From RGIG8775 sp045537235 (GTDB lineage: Bacteria; Bacillota; Clostridia; Oscillospirales; CAG-272), in the NCBI GenBank assembly GCA_045537235.1, contig JAZSPB010000125.1, positions 14,995-78,994 of the forward strand: a DNA stretch of 64,000 nucleotides, given 5' to 3'. The translations under genes and the position numbers were made by a program. Below the pieces are notes generated by a model. It did no database searches. It was not told the DNA's origin and was given only the letters and a program-made list of their open reading frames with translations. This document shows, piece by piece, positions 42,188-52,300 of this stretch (positions are counted from its first letter, which is position 1; every line of letters begins with the position of its first letter).

Positions 42188-42805
42188 ATGCAGTTTGGAA
42201 AGATTCTCAAAGACTTAAGAAAATCTGCTAATTATACACAAGAACAGTTAGCAGACTTGCTTGGAATAGCAAACAGCACCGTTTCCATGTATGAACGTGG
42301 CGAACGATTCCCTGATTATGAAATGATGAAATCCATCGCTGACCTTTTCCACGTAAGCATAAACACCCTATACGGACGCGAAGAATCCATTTCCCTCCCC
42401 ACAAACATCTTCCCCATCACCCGCAAACGTTTCCCCCTCCTTGGCGAAATCACCTGTGGACAACCGACATTTGCCAATGAGGAACACGAAACCTACATTG
42501 AAGCTTCCGCCGATATCAAAGCTGACTTCTGCCTCACCGCCAAAGGAGACAGCATGATCGGAGCACGCATTCAGGATGGCGATATTGTTTTTATCCGAGA
42601 ACAGCCAATGGTAGAGGACGGAGAGATTGCGGCAGTCATCATTGACGATGAAGCCACGCTAAAGCGCGTCAAATATAATCGAGAAAAGCAACAGCTAATT
42701 CTCTTCCCTGCCAATGACAAATATGAGCCCCTCGTCTATATCGGCGAAGAGCTCAACCAAATCCGAATCCTCGGAAAAGCCGTCTGCTTTATGAGTAACC
42801 TATAA
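42188..42805 (+). CDS. CI/LexA-like prophage repressor
   Basis: 205 residues. N-terminal XRE HTH (QEQLADLLGIANSTVSMYERG, residues 18-38). C-terminal S24/LexA peptidase: GDSMIGA with Ser122 and ATLKRVK with Lys159 form the catalytic dyad. The self-cleavage site is Cys90-Gly91 rather than Ala-Gly (GEITCGQP). On SOS induction RecA would trigger self-cleavage and induce the prophage. CGGAGGTAATTCAA precedes ATG 42188. Bound by operator copies in both divergent promoters. Confidence 0.93.
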   Translation: MQFGKILKDLRKSANYTQEQLADLLGIANSTVSMYERGERFPDYEMMKSIADLFHVSINTLYGREESISLPTNIFPITRKRFPLLGEITCGQPTFANEEHETYIEASADIKADFCLTAKGDSMIGARIQDGDIVFIREQPMVEDGEIAAVIIDDEATLKRVKYNREKQQLILFPANDKYEPLVYIGEELNQIRILGKAVCFMSNL

Positions 42806-43140
42806 AAAGCCCTCGACTACCACGCCTCCCGCGGCAAATTCTTGCCAAGAGAAGACGAAGGGTTACAACTGAAACGAATTGCAAATAAAGGATCGACCCT
42901 GTGAAAGTGAAAAATCGCATAGAGTTTCGAATGTTTTCGCGTGTTCTCCGCGCGAACAACATAGATATGTTATATTAGGTTGTTGTAGTTACTCTACATC
43001 GCAATCGTCGTGGTCTACTCCTATTGGGAAGGCTCAAAAAACGCGAATCGCCCACTCGAAAAAGGAGAGAACTCCACCTCAAGCAACGCAAATTTCGAAA
43101 TGCCCCCAAAAAATCTATCTCAAGAGGAAAGAATCAACCA
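42806..43140 (+). other. Unexplained leader between repressor and membrane protein genes
   Basis: 335 bases. An extended -10 (TG-T-TATATT, 42968-42976) lies in it without a clear -35, preceded by a CGCG-rich hairpin (42,938-42,956). Several overlapping frames are open through to 43,140, but none has a good ribosome site. Short stem TGTAG-CTACA lies near 42,985-43,000. It may be a structured 5' leader. Confidence 0.4.
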
Positions 43141-44646
43141 ATGCAAAAAAAGAAAATCATTGCGAATATTAATGCCCATATCGAAAATATCAGATTCTCG
43201 ATTGATCCCACCTCGTCAAAAATAACCGTCTCTTTTGACAATCTCGGCTATGGCAACATCACGGCCATAAAATTCAAAGCCAAAGGCTATAACTCTTTCG
43301 GTGATGTCATCACGGTCAATGACTCGGACACCTTCTACCTCATCGCACAAGACCTACACATCCCCAAAAATACATCCGCAGGTAACATAAAAATCCCCCT
43401 CCCCAATTGCGAAATCCGAAAGTTGGAACTAGAAGAACATCAAATTTGCTTTGACGACGGCAGTGTTTGCACATATGAGGGATGCCAATACAGAGAGTTC
43501 GAAGTATACGAGTATGAGGATGAAGGCGAGGATAGCGAAACACTGCTTGTCCTTAAAGCCCGTTTCGGTGATCAATATCAATATGCCCCTCGAGAGTTTG
43601 ATTGCGGATGGATCTGCTGTTGCGGAAGCTATAACCCTACAGAACGTACAACCTGCCAATATTGCAATCTTCAAAAAGAAGTCATCCTCCAAGCGGAAGA
43701 CGAAGCAATGGTCAAACAGTGGGTTGCAGAATATCGCCTTGAGGAAAGAGAAAAATTAGAACAAGAAAAGCGAAAAAAAGAAGCCAAAAGACGGAAAACC
43801 ATCATCATCTACACCGCCGTTTTTTCCGTGATCCTGCTTCTGCTCCTCCTCCCGCTGTTATTCGCGAAGATGCAATCATCCGGCAATAAAGCAAGATGTC
43901 CTTGCCAATCTGCCGATTATACAGACGATATATGGAAAAAACTTTCCACAACCGTTACTTGCACAGAAGCCGGCTCCGCACAGTTCCAATGCCTTCTCTG
44001 CGGCGAAACCAAAACCTTTGATTCCATCCCTGCAAAAGGTCACGAATATGAGATGATCGGAGATACTGCTACCTGCACAGTTGACGGCGAAAAATTCTAC
44101 GAGTGTATAAACTGCCCCCACGAATATTCCGAACCATCTGTCGCGTCCCACGATTGGGAATATCAGAGAAAAGATGTTACTTGCCTGTGCGACGGATATA
44201 AATACTTTTACTGTACAAAATGCAACGAAACCAGAAAAGATTTCTACGAAAGAAGCCCAACTTACTGCGAATATAAGTACAAAGATACTATCATTGATAA
44301 GTCTAAAAAATATAAACGGTATGAGTGCTCCGTTTGCAAAAAAACCAAACTGGAAGAGGTGTCCTTCGGTTACGAGATCTCAACATCCCATGAATATTTC
44401 TTCTATTGCACCACCGCCGCCGAGGACTATGTAACTCAATTTTTGAATTACCCTCTAAACTCCACATTTCCTTCGCACAACTATATGAAGGTATATAAAT
44501 CCGCCAACGAATATACTTGCGTCGGATATGTAGATGCCTCCAATGCCTTTGGTGTCAAAGAAAGAAAATATTTTGCTGTGACCATGACCATCAGCCTTTA
44601 CGGAGAAAAATTTTCATATTCAGTAATCGATTTTGAGATTTATTAG
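43141..44646 (+). CDS. Cys-rich membrane protein, prophage-borne
   Basis: 501 residues from ATG 43141 (MQKKKIIANINAHIEN); the frame is open from 43024 without a good site. Residues 1-150 are beta-rich; 155-178 hold a zinc ribbon (CGWICCCGSYN, TTCQYCNLQ). A charged coiled coil (195-220) precedes one membrane helix (about 222-240, IYTAVFSVILLLLLLPLLF). Outside, three or four Cys-pair repeats (CLLCGETK, CINCPHEY, CTKCNETR, CSVCKKTK with HEYE/HDWE) form zinc-ribbon-like or Clostridia surface repeats. It lies between the repressor and integrase, where lysogenic-conversion genes are common. Function unknown. Confidence 0.7.
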   Translation: MQKKKIIANINAHIENIRFSIDPTSSKITVSFDNLGYGNITAIKFKAKGYNSFGDVITVNDSDTFYLIAQDLHIPKNTSAGNIKIPLPNCEIRKLELEEHQICFDDGSVCTYEGCQYREFEVYEYEDEGEDSETLLVLKARFGDQYQYAPREFDCGWICCCGSYNPTERTTCQYCNLQKEVILQAEDEAMVKQWVAEYRLEEREKLEQEKRKKEAKRRKTIIIYTAVFSVILLLLLLPLLFAKMQSSGNKARCPCQSADYTDDIWKKLSTTVTCTEAGSAQFQCLLCGETKTFDSIPAKGHEYEMIGDTATCTVDGEKFYECINCPHEYSEPSVASHDWEYQRKDVTCLCDGYKYFYCTKCNETRKDFYERSPTYCEYKYKDTIIDKSKKYKRYECSVCKKTKLEEVSFGYEISTSHEYFFYCTTAAEDYVTQFLNYPLNSTFPSHNYMKVYKSANEYTCVGYVDASNAFGVKERKYFAVTMTISLYGEKFSYSVIDFEIY

Positions 44647-44670
44647 TCTAACAAAAGGAGGCAACAAACC

Positions 44671-45804
44671 ATGATAGAATACTACATCAGCTCAACTAAA
44701 TATAGCCTCCAAGAGCGCCAAACGAAACTCAACGGACGCGTCTATGATGTGGTTTTCCGTGTCGTTACCCTCGACGGAATCGAAAAACAAAAAAAGCTCT
44801 CCGGCTTCAAAACCAAAGCCCTCGCCAAACAGGCCTATACCGATTTCGTCACTCAAAAATGCGAGCTCGTAAAAAACAATCCCCTCAAAAAGAAAAACGA
44901 GAAAAAGGATAAACTGACCGTCGGCGACCTCATGATCCAATATCTCGGTTCCCTGCATAACCAGTGCAAAGAATCTACGATCTATGACAGATCTTCTGTT
45001 TTAAAAAACTTCGTCCTCCCTCACTTCAAAGATACCGACATAAAAGAGCTGACAAAACAAAAACTTTACCTCTGGCAAGATGAGGTCTGGAAAACCAAAA
45101 ACCCCAAAACCAATGAATTTTATTCCTATAACCACTTGATCAAAATTCGCCGCTACTTCTATTCCTTCCTATCTTGGGTGCAGGTACGCTACGATTTCCC
45201 CAATAACCTCGCCAATGTCCCCGCCCCAAAACGCAGACTCCCCAAAACCGAAATGAAAATTTGGACGCAGGAAGAATTCAACCAATTCATATCCGTGGTC
45301 GATGACCCCATGTACCGCTGCCTTTTCTCCCTCATGTTCTATACAGGAAGACGAAAAGGCGAACTCTTTGCCCTCTCCCCCGAGGACATCTCCGACTCTG
45401 CAATCACATTTTCAAAATCCGTCACCGTAAAAACACTGGACGGCTCCCCCTATAAAGTCACGTCAACAAAAGCCGAAAAGAAAAGCGTCACTCCCATCTA
45501 TGAGCCTATCGCAAAAGCATTGGAAGCATACCAAGGTCAATCCCCTTTCTTCTTTGGCGGCAATCGCCCCCTCCCTCCCAACACAGTAACCAAACGTTTC
45601 CAGTCCTACTGCAAAAAAGCGGATGTCAAAATCATCCGACTCCACGACCTCCGACACTCTTTTGTTTCCCTGCTGATCCACCACGGAGCAAACCCAACCG
45701 TAGTAGCTGATCTAATAAGTGACACACTGGAACAAGTGACAAAAACCTACGCCCATATGTACAGTGAGGACAAAATCTCTGTCCTAAACCGTATTCACAC
45801 CTAA
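44671..45804 (+). CDS. int: Tyrosine integrase
   Basis: 377 residues. AP2-type N-terminus (residues 20-55), SAM-like core-binding domain (82-180), catalytic domain (198-370). Catalytic residues: Arg228 (TGRRKGE), a beta-hairpin Lys (TKAEKK), His325-x-x-Arg328 (LHDLRH) and nucleophile Tyr360 (KTYAHMY). The second conserved His (LGH) appears replaced by ISD near residue 350. AAAGGAGGCAACAAACC precedes ATG 44671. It catalyses insertion at attB and lies 120 bases from attR. Confidence 0.93.
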   Translation: MIEYYISSTKYSLQERQTKLNGRVYDVVFRVVTLDGIEKQKKLSGFKTKALAKQAYTDFVTQKCELVKNNPLKKKNEKKDKLTVGDLMIQYLGSLHNQCKESTIYDRSSVLKNFVLPHFKDTDIKELTKQKLYLWQDEVWKTKNPKTNEFYSYNHLIKIRRYFYSFLSWVQVRYDFPNNLANVPAPKRRLPKTEMKIWTQEEFNQFISVVDDPMYRCLFSLMFYTGRRKGELFALSPEDISDSAITFSKSVTVKTLDGSPYKVTSTKAEKKSVTPIYEPIAKALEAYQGQSPFFFGGNRPLPPNTVTKRFQSYCKKADVKIIRLHDLRHSFVSLLIHHGANPTVVADLISDTLEQVTKTYAHMYSEDKISVLNRIHT

Positions 45805-45829
45805 TCACTCTCAAGCTTTTTAAAATCAA

Positions 45830-45925
45830 AAAAGCGATCTAAAATGTTACTAAAATGTGTCAAGCGTCAAAAATGCACTATATATAGCGTCACAAACATC
45901 AAATATTTACAATATATAGCAGCAC
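45830..45925. other. Integrase arm region of attP
   Basis: AT-rich stretch between int and attR with repeated motifs: ATATATAGCGTCAC near 45,886 and ATATATAGCAGCAC near 45,912; CTAAAATG twice near 45,841 and 45,852. Such repeats next to the core are typical integrase arm sites. Confidence 0.5.
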
Positions 45926-45948
45926 TTCGACTCCCCCCGCCTCCACCA
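45926..45948 (+). other. attR core: 3' end of tmRNA (ssrA) gene
   Basis: 23 bases that begin TTCGACTCCC and end CGCCTCCACCA: a T-loop, the 3' T-stem, the acceptor strand and CCA of a tmRNA. The upstream T-stem partner is missing, so this is a displaced gene end, as left by a prophage inserted into ssrA. Intact ssrA is expected left of the window. Confidence 0.8.
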
Positions 45949-46034
45949 GTCAGTCTCACATAAAGGCTAAAATTAAGAGAACACCGATTCGTGCAAACTT
46001 CCCTTGCCTTGTCGGTGCTCTCTTTTCTATTCTC
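45949..46034 (+). repeat. Repeat copy A: ssrA downstream flank and terminator
   Basis: Starts GTCAGTCTCACATAAAGGCT directly after the tmRNA CCA and ends in a hairpin: AAGAGAACACCGA (45975-45987) with TCGGTGCTCTCTT (46012-46024), then TTCTATTC. One mismatch. It is the native ssrA terminator by position and is related to copies B, C and D. Confidence 0.75.
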
Positions 46035-46094
46035 CTTTAACCATTCCAAGTAAGTTTTGGCAGGTTTCAATCATTTCTCTTTTCAGCTTCCCCT

Positions 46095-46829
46095 TCAAGA
46101 AGAAAAAGAGCGAAAAGCGGTTGGAGACATATTGGTATGCTTTTTGAAAAAATTGCTGAAATAGTATTCATTTTCAAAACCGCAAGAAAAAGCGATATCC
46201 TTCACAAGCAGATCGGTATCCGCCAGCAATTGCTTGGCTTTTTGCAATCTTCTCTCAGCAACGTATTCAATGGGGGACACGCCCGTAAATGCTTTGAACC
46301 GCCGCAAAAACTGAACGTATGACAGCCCGCACCGCTCGCCCATCTGTGAAAGACTTATACTTTTGTGAAGCGATCTGTTGATCTCAGCAACAATTCTTTC
46401 TATCGGCTCGTCTTCGCTTTTCTTTTTTAGCGTTTCCATTTCATATTGCATTACAAGATCGTCGAATAAATGGCTTCTGTATTCAAAGTCCGCCCCAAAT
46501 ACTTCGCGGTCCAGCATTTCGAGAGTAACCAACGTCGTGCTGAGCCGCACTTGATCCTTGAAAACAACGTGGTCGCAGTCAAACGCAGGGCTCTCAGCTT
46601 TGTACCTGAACAGATACATAGTAACAGGTTCCACCACCTCTCGGTGATAAAGCGTGTTTTTTCTGAACAGCATCCCTTCGTTGGCTTTCACGGTAAACAT
46701 TTCGCCGTTGCATACCACGGAAAAGCTCCCCTTTGTCACAAGCGCAAATATATCGTCAGAGCCAATAAAATCTTCCATTATGAACTTTTTTCGACTAGCT
46801 CTCTGAGCAATCAAAAGTTGAAACCTCAT
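46095..46829 (-). CDS. AraC-family transcription regulator
   Basis: 244 residues. N-terminal cupin-like sensor (residues 1-135) and C-terminal double HTH (150-244): SLSQMGERCGLSYVQFLRRF and VKDIAFSCGFENEYYFSNFF, the latter ending in the conserved KHTNMSPTAFR. TGGAGGGCAG precedes ATG 46829. Divergent from the GH42-like gene with overlapping promoters, so it probably controls that gene in response to a sugar. Belongs to the host modules, not to the phage. Confidence 0.9.
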   Translation of the reverse strand: MRFQLLIAQRASRKKFIMEDFIGSDDIFALVTKGSFSVVCNGEMFTVKANEGMLFRKNTLYHREVVEPVTMYLFRYKAESPAFDCDHVVFKDQVRLSTTLVTLEMLDREVFGADFEYRSHLFDDLVMQYEMETLKKKSEDEPIERIVAEINRSLHKSISLSQMGERCGLSYVQFLRRFKAFTGVSPIEYVAERRLQKAKQLLADTDLLVKDIAFSCGFENEYYFSNFFKKHTNMSPTAFRSFSS

Positions 46830-46861
46830 CTGCCCTCCAAATGATAGAATATTATATCTCT

Positions 46862-46890
46862 ATTATAAAAAAACGCATTGACTTTGTCAA
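46862..46890 (-). promoter_or_regulatory. AraC gene promoter
   Basis: Minus strand TTGACA (46885-46890), 17-base spacer, TATAAT (46862-46867), fully consensus. Its -35 is face to face with the plus promoter's -35 within palindrome TTGACTTTGTCAA (46878-46890). Confidence 0.85.
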
Positions 46891-46906
46891 CATTTTATTT
46901 TACAAT
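46878..46906 (+). promoter_or_regulatory. GH42-like gene promoter
   Basis: TTGACT (46878-46883), 17-base spacer, TACAAT (46901-46906). Overlaps the AraC promoter, so the two cannot be occupied at once. Confidence 0.8.
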
Positions 46907-46944
46907 GGCATCAACCCAATACTTTTTCACAAGGAGAAACGAGT

Positions 46945-48831
46945 ATGTATAAAATCGAAAACGGTATTCTGCACAATGACAAAAGAAAACTCTTTGCCAT
47001 AGGCGAATCGTATTATCCCTCCTTTCATCCCTGCAAATTCCCCGTTCCGCCTGATGGTGACCGAATCGGAGAAATGAAAAAAGATCTGGCTATGATGGCG
47101 GAAGCGGGCTTTAATCACGTTCGTTTTGCCGCGTTGGGGGAGGTTGCTTACGATAGCACCGCACAGCGTGTTTCTCCAAATACGGCTTTTGTGGACAGCA
47201 TGATTACGGAAGCGGAGAAAAACGGGCTTTCGGTCTCGATTCGTCTCCAAGGCTTTTCGGTTAATCTGCGAGGCTTTTCGGATGCCGACATCATAGACGA
47301 GAATGGCAACACCCCGGATTTCGCATGGTCGGATTTTGTTCGCACTACTCTGCACCACCAAGGCATTTTGGAAGATAATTTTGTATATGCCAGAGATCTG
47401 GCTAAGCATTTTTCCACCTTCCCTTCGGTGGTGGGATATCAGACATACAACGAACCCAAATTTCCTCGCCCCACTACGATTGTATGTGACTACAATCCAC
47501 ACGCCGTAGCCGCATTTCGGAAATGGTTAGTAGAAAAAGGCGAGCTTACCGAGGAAGAGGCGCAAGCATACGAACCGCCTCGCAGTCGTGGGGAACAATC
47601 ACCTCATATGTGGGCTCTTTGGCGCATCTTTTCCACCGAAAGTATGCGAAACTTTCTCAAAAACGCATCGGACGGCGCGACAGAAGGTGCCGCACTTCCA
47701 ACCTTTACCTGTCTCACAGCAGATACAGCCTGCAAATCCAACCCCATAAGAGGCGTTCATGCCTTTGGAAATGCCGAGGATATGGATATTGTGGGTTACA
47801 CGATCTACAAGCATGGCTGGGGCGCGGAATATTACCCTATGTGTCTTGACGGAGATACGTTTCAATGCGCCGCCGAAGCCGAGGGGAAAGAGGCTTGGTG
47901 CATTGAGTTGGATAGCCGAACGTATATTCCGCCGTCCGTCTATAACAAAGGAACCTACGCTACCATCGGTTCGGGAGTAAAAGGAATTGTTTACTATCAA
48001 TGGAGAGGCGATTGCCCTGTGGAGGGAGTTCCTCACCCCAACAGTTGCGGCATCCTCAACTACGATGGCACCAAGACCGCCAATTTTGAAAACGCGATAG
48101 CGGTCAATCGATGGATCGCCTCAATCAACGATCTTCTGGTCAATGCAAAACGGGCACGAGAAGGCATTGGATTGTTTTACTCCATGTATTCCATCGCATA
48201 CCATGACGCATTGGAAAACAGTAACGGTGCGCGCCAAGAAACTCTTTTCAATGCGTCCATTCTTAACTATATTCAACTTTACACAGACATCAGAAGAGCG
48301 GGATATACGGTTACCGTTACGGACGGAAAACATCTCGCACATCAGTTCGAAGAGTTGAAGGTGTTGATTGTTCCCGATTTTGTTCACATCACAGCCGAGG
48401 AACGCGATGTCATTGAACGCTTCTTTGAAAACGGCGGAACGGTCTATACAAACGGTCCCCTCGGAGCCCAAACGATCGCTTACCCACGGCTTATCCAATA
48501 TGATAAAATCGAGCGCACCTATGAAGAAAAGGTCTTCCGTCCCCGATATACGCCATACGATCTGCCGAATCTCACGGGTGTCGCACCGATCGCCGTATCA
48601 CTTGACCCCAATGTGGGCGTTCAAGTGCTTGAGGGAAAAGGCTATACACTTTTGGTGATTACTAACATCTCCCCCGTCAAAGAAAAAACCGATGTAACCA
48701 TCTGTGTTTCCATTCCGTTCAAAAGTGCCGAGTTCACCGCCATTGACGGAGAGCGAGAGGTTTTGATCAGCAAAAACAGTATCACGGTTTGTGATGTAAC
48801 AGACGGCGGCATTGTCATATTACGGCAGTAA
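46945..48831 (+). CDS. Glycoside hydrolase family 42-like beta-galactosidase
   Basis: 628 residues without signal peptide, so cytoplasmic. TIM barrel in residues 1-400: YYPSFHP near the start, GFNHVRFAA, acid/base Glu in TYNEPK (about residue 171), nucleophile Glu in CIELDS (about 320). Residues 400-560 resemble the GH42 trimerisation domain (LIVPDFVHITAEERD, FFENGGTVYTNG) and a beta C-terminal domain follows. Hydrolyses beta-galactosides or related oligosaccharides after uptake. AAGGAGAAACGAGT precedes ATG 46945. Paired with the divergent AraC gene. Confidence 0.85.
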   Translation: MYKIENGILHNDKRKLFAIGESYYPSFHPCKFPVPPDGDRIGEMKKDLAMMAEAGFNHVRFAALGEVAYDSTAQRVSPNTAFVDSMITEAEKNGLSVSIRLQGFSVNLRGFSDADIIDENGNTPDFAWSDFVRTTLHHQGILEDNFVYARDLAKHFSTFPSVVGYQTYNEPKFPRPTTIVCDYNPHAVAAFRKWLVEKGELTEEEAQAYEPPRSRGEQSPHMWALWRIFSTESMRNFLKNASDGATEGAALPTFTCLTADTACKSNPIRGVHAFGNAEDMDIVGYTIYKHGWGAEYYPMCLDGDTFQCAAEAEGKEAWCIELDSRTYIPPSVYNKGTYATIGSGVKGIVYYQWRGDCPVEGVPHPNSCGILNYDGTKTANFENAIAVNRWIASINDLLVNAKRAREGIGLFYSMYSIAYHDALENSNGARQETLFNASILNYIQLYTDIRRAGYTVTVTDGKHLAHQFEELKVLIVPDFVHITAEERDVIERFFENGGTVYTNGPLGAQTIAYPRLIQYDKIERTYEEKVFRPRYTPYDLPNLTGVAPIAVSLDPNVGVQVLEGKGYTLLVITNISPVKEKTDVTICVSIPFKSAEFTAIDGEREVLISKNSITVCDVTDGGIVILRQ

Positions 48832-48881
48832 TTTTTCACAATTATTCTCCCGCCTCTATTAAGGAAAGGATACCCCTATGT

Positions 48882-49005
48882 CCTTTTCCTTGATAATGAG
48901 CAGCTACGCACCGCCCTTCACCATCCATTAACACGTCACCTGTAAAATAAAAGGACACCGATCGGAGCAAGTCTTCCTTGCCTTATCGGTGTTCTTTTCT
49001 TTGTG
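48882..49005 (+). repeat. Repeat copy B with terminator
   Basis: TCCTTTTCCTTGATAATG, then GCTACGCACCGCCC and a hairpin: AAAAGGACACCGAT (48949-48962) with ATCGGTGTTCTTTT (48985-48998). Same order as copies C and D. It can end the GH42-like transcript. Confidence 0.7.
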
Positions 49006-49332
49006 CCCCCCCACTGACCGCACAGCGCAAGCCTTGCGGCTTTTTGATAAATCTCGGCTAAACATCACGGAGTGTGAAAAGATAATTTTTTAATCATGAA
49101 AAGCCTTTTACCTTTGTTGCGTGTTTGACAAAACTTCTAACTTGATTTAAGCAGCATATTAATGACCGACAAAAAGAAAAGTGCCATACAATATGCTTAG
49201 CAAATTGCGTCCCTCATAAAGATTTGCGTAACGCCTTCATGAGTGCACAAAAGGATGCATATCCCATCATGGACACGCATCCTTCTGTGTGTTCAGCGGC
49301 AAAGCCACCGAAATATTTGCTTGGTACTATTT
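49006..49332. other. Intergenic stretch before the esterase gene end
   Basis: About 330 bases without a gene. AGCGCAAGCCTTGCGGCTTTTT near 49,022 is a small terminator-like hairpin on the plus strand. A stem AAGGATGC (49251-49258) / GCATCCTT (49277-49284) followed by TTTTG on the minus strand can end the esterase transcript. Nothing else was recognised. Confidence 0.5.
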
Positions 49333-52300
49333 TCAGTTGATCTTTTCAATTGAGAGGCTACCGTCATATTGGACTCGGTAAGTTACGGAAGCTCCCGCGT
49401 TGTCACCGTCCAATGTAACGTGAGGCGTTACTCGGATCGTTCCGTTGGAATCAATGTCGTAAATAACCAAACATGCAATGTACTTATAGCCAAGAGCTTC
49501 GGCCGTTTCCTCAACTCCGTCTACGTTAATAGAAGTAAATACAGAGTTGTAGGAATATACGCTTTGTGTTTGTACGGCATCACCGTTCTCATCAAGAAGT
49601 TCAACTGTGAATCCGATCTTATTGTAATACAGCGAATCAATACCCGCAAGAATGCGAACCGCGTTGGACGAGATCGCCTTCTGAACACCGATAATCTCCG
49701 CAGTATCCGCCTTCAAAACGGAGTAAGAAAGCTCGCCAAAGGTTACCTCTCCCACACCCGCGCGACGGAATACGCGCACTGTAGTTTCTCCCGAAAGACC
49801 GCCGTCAATGATGTGCAGACCATCGGTTACCGAAATCACGCCGTCACGTGTATAGCTTGCCAACAAATTGTTCACCGCAAATCTTACCGTGCCATTCACA
49901 TCATCATAAATAGCCACCACTCGAAGCTCACCGTCGTTGGCATTGAAGTAAGTTGTACCTGAATTATTGTGCAGGTAATATTTCTCGCCATCCATTTCAA
50001 AGAACAGCTTACCCGTATCGTTTTCCATGGAAAGAAGTGACTTGGTCGTGCTTCCGTCGGAGACACGGAAGATATCGGTAACGGTGTCCTTCTCACCTGC
50101 TTCGGTATTGTGAACGGTTGTTTCAAGAACCGTGATCTTGTCATCAAGGTCAATTGATATCTCGTTGCCAAGATTGGGGTCCTCAAAGCTCATACCTTCG
50201 GTCGTGATTATAGCAACGTGCTCCTTCTTGTCGGAGGAAAGCACCTCAATACGGAAATCGTCGAAGTAGAATATGGGACCGACAACCAGAGGATTGAGGG
50301 TGAACATAGGCTCACTTGCCGCCGTTGCATTGGTGCCGAGGGTGAAATCATAAGAGATCTCCGTCCAACCCGCATTGGTAACGGTGGCAGTTTTGCTTCC
50401 TCCGTACCATGTGGAACCGGATGTGGACATCGCACCGTAAACAAACATTGCGCCCGTTTCGCTGTTGCTCTTGGCGCGGAAGGAAATGCGATAGGTAACG
50501 TTTGCATCCGCACTCGTCAGATCGTCATGAGACAGAGCATTGTAGAACTTGACACGGTTATAGGTCTGTGTAGCGACCATGGTCATAACCTGATTGTTCG
50601 CATCGTCAGGATCCACCGCCACCTTCAGTCTTGCCTCGGCACCGCCCGCACGCCAGAAATAGCTTTCCGAGGTAAAGCCGTACTCGTGGGTCGTGCCGTC
50701 CACCGTAGCGGTGTTGTTGTAAGAGGTATTATAGGTCAGCGTTTTCGACTTGGTAGCCGAATCAGCCGCGGAAGTATCGATCTCCATATTATCAAAGGTC
50801 TGCTCATAGATGTGATAATCACTCTTCTCCACCCTGATGACCAGCGTAAACACATCGCCGGTGATCTTTCCTGCCAATGCCGCAAGATCCAGCTTGTTGG
50901 TTCCCTTGGCCAGATCGTAAGTGCCAAGGTAACCGTCTGAGAAATCCGGCATAGAGTTATACGTCAGCGAATTGGTATCCACCCAATAGTTGTCAATGTA
51001 GTAAATGGATGCGCGAACTGCCGCGTCGTTCTCGACGGGAAGGTTAAAAATAATCTGCTCCATGCCTCGAATATCAGTCGCGGCGAAGGACATAAATGCC
51101 AATTTCTCGGCACTTTCCGCGCCGTTCTCTGCAAGAAGAGCATCGCCACCGTTCATCACGCGATCGGGGGTAAGAGAAGAAACGTAGCCTTCGGAAAGGG
51201 TGCCGTCTATCGCAACACCGCTGAGGCGAACACCGCAATTACCGCTTTCAATGGCATTGACCGTGGCACCTTTTTCCAACCCATTCACCACCTCAACAAC
51301 ACGGATATCATCAAAGTAATAATACGCATTGGTGGTTTTGGGTTCAAGACAGAACATTGGCTCGGTAGATTTCCCAATGAGTGATCCATCGAGAGTATAA
51401 TCAAAGCTGATCTCGGTCCATTCCTCCCATCCGATGGAGGTGGTTGTCTTAGAGGAAATATAGGTCGATCCGCTGGAAGGAATCACACCGTACATTACGT
51501 CTACGTTGGTATTTTCGGTTGCGCTCTTGACCTTAAAGGTAAGGCGATAGGTCGTATTGGCATCTGCCGATGTCAAAAGATCATAAGACAGCGCGTTGAA
51601 GAGCTTAAAGCGGAAGCCGTTTGAGGGGCGCATAGTCTTGATCACCCGATTGGTTTCGTCGGCGGGATCGGTCACGGCTGTAATTGCCGTTGTTGTAGCA
51701 CCCTTGCGGCAGAAATAACCGCCGGTAAAGCCGTAATAATAGGTGACACCGTCGATTTTCTCGGTTCCTGCATCGTTTTTCCACGGGATCGCCGCGTTTT
51801 CGCTATAGCTCTCAAAGGTTTCCTCATAGCTGTGCGCGTTTGCCCCCGAAGCACGAAGCACTACGGTAAAGACCTCGCCCTTGACACGATTGGAGATATC
51901 AAAAACACGAAGTGTATTGGAACCGCTTCTCAAGGTTGCCGTACCCGCAAGCGTACTGTCGTCCAACGTTGCCTCGCTCAACAGCTTGTTGTAGGTCAGC
52001 GTATCCTCCTTGACAGAGTAGCCGTCCAAAATATAAATGTTGACGGGCAGATCGGCAGCATTGAGGACAGGAAGTGTCAATTCCATATAATCCTTGTTCT
52101 CCAAGGGCTTGGAATAGAAGCTTGCCGCCCAGAGGTTTTGACCCGCGTCGATATAAAGCTGACTATGGCTTCCCGCCACACGGTCGGGATTTTTGGAAGA
52201 AAGGAAGGTGTCTGCGAAGGGAAGCTTGTAGTTATCCCCCCCAACAGTCATGGGGGATTTTCCCGCATTCGCTGAAACTACGGCACCGGTTGCGCCAACC

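Noticed and set aside
45926..45948. Functional tRNA or tmRNA gene
   Set aside because: Only the 3' arm is present; the 5' acceptor strand, D-region and tag frame are missing in this position.
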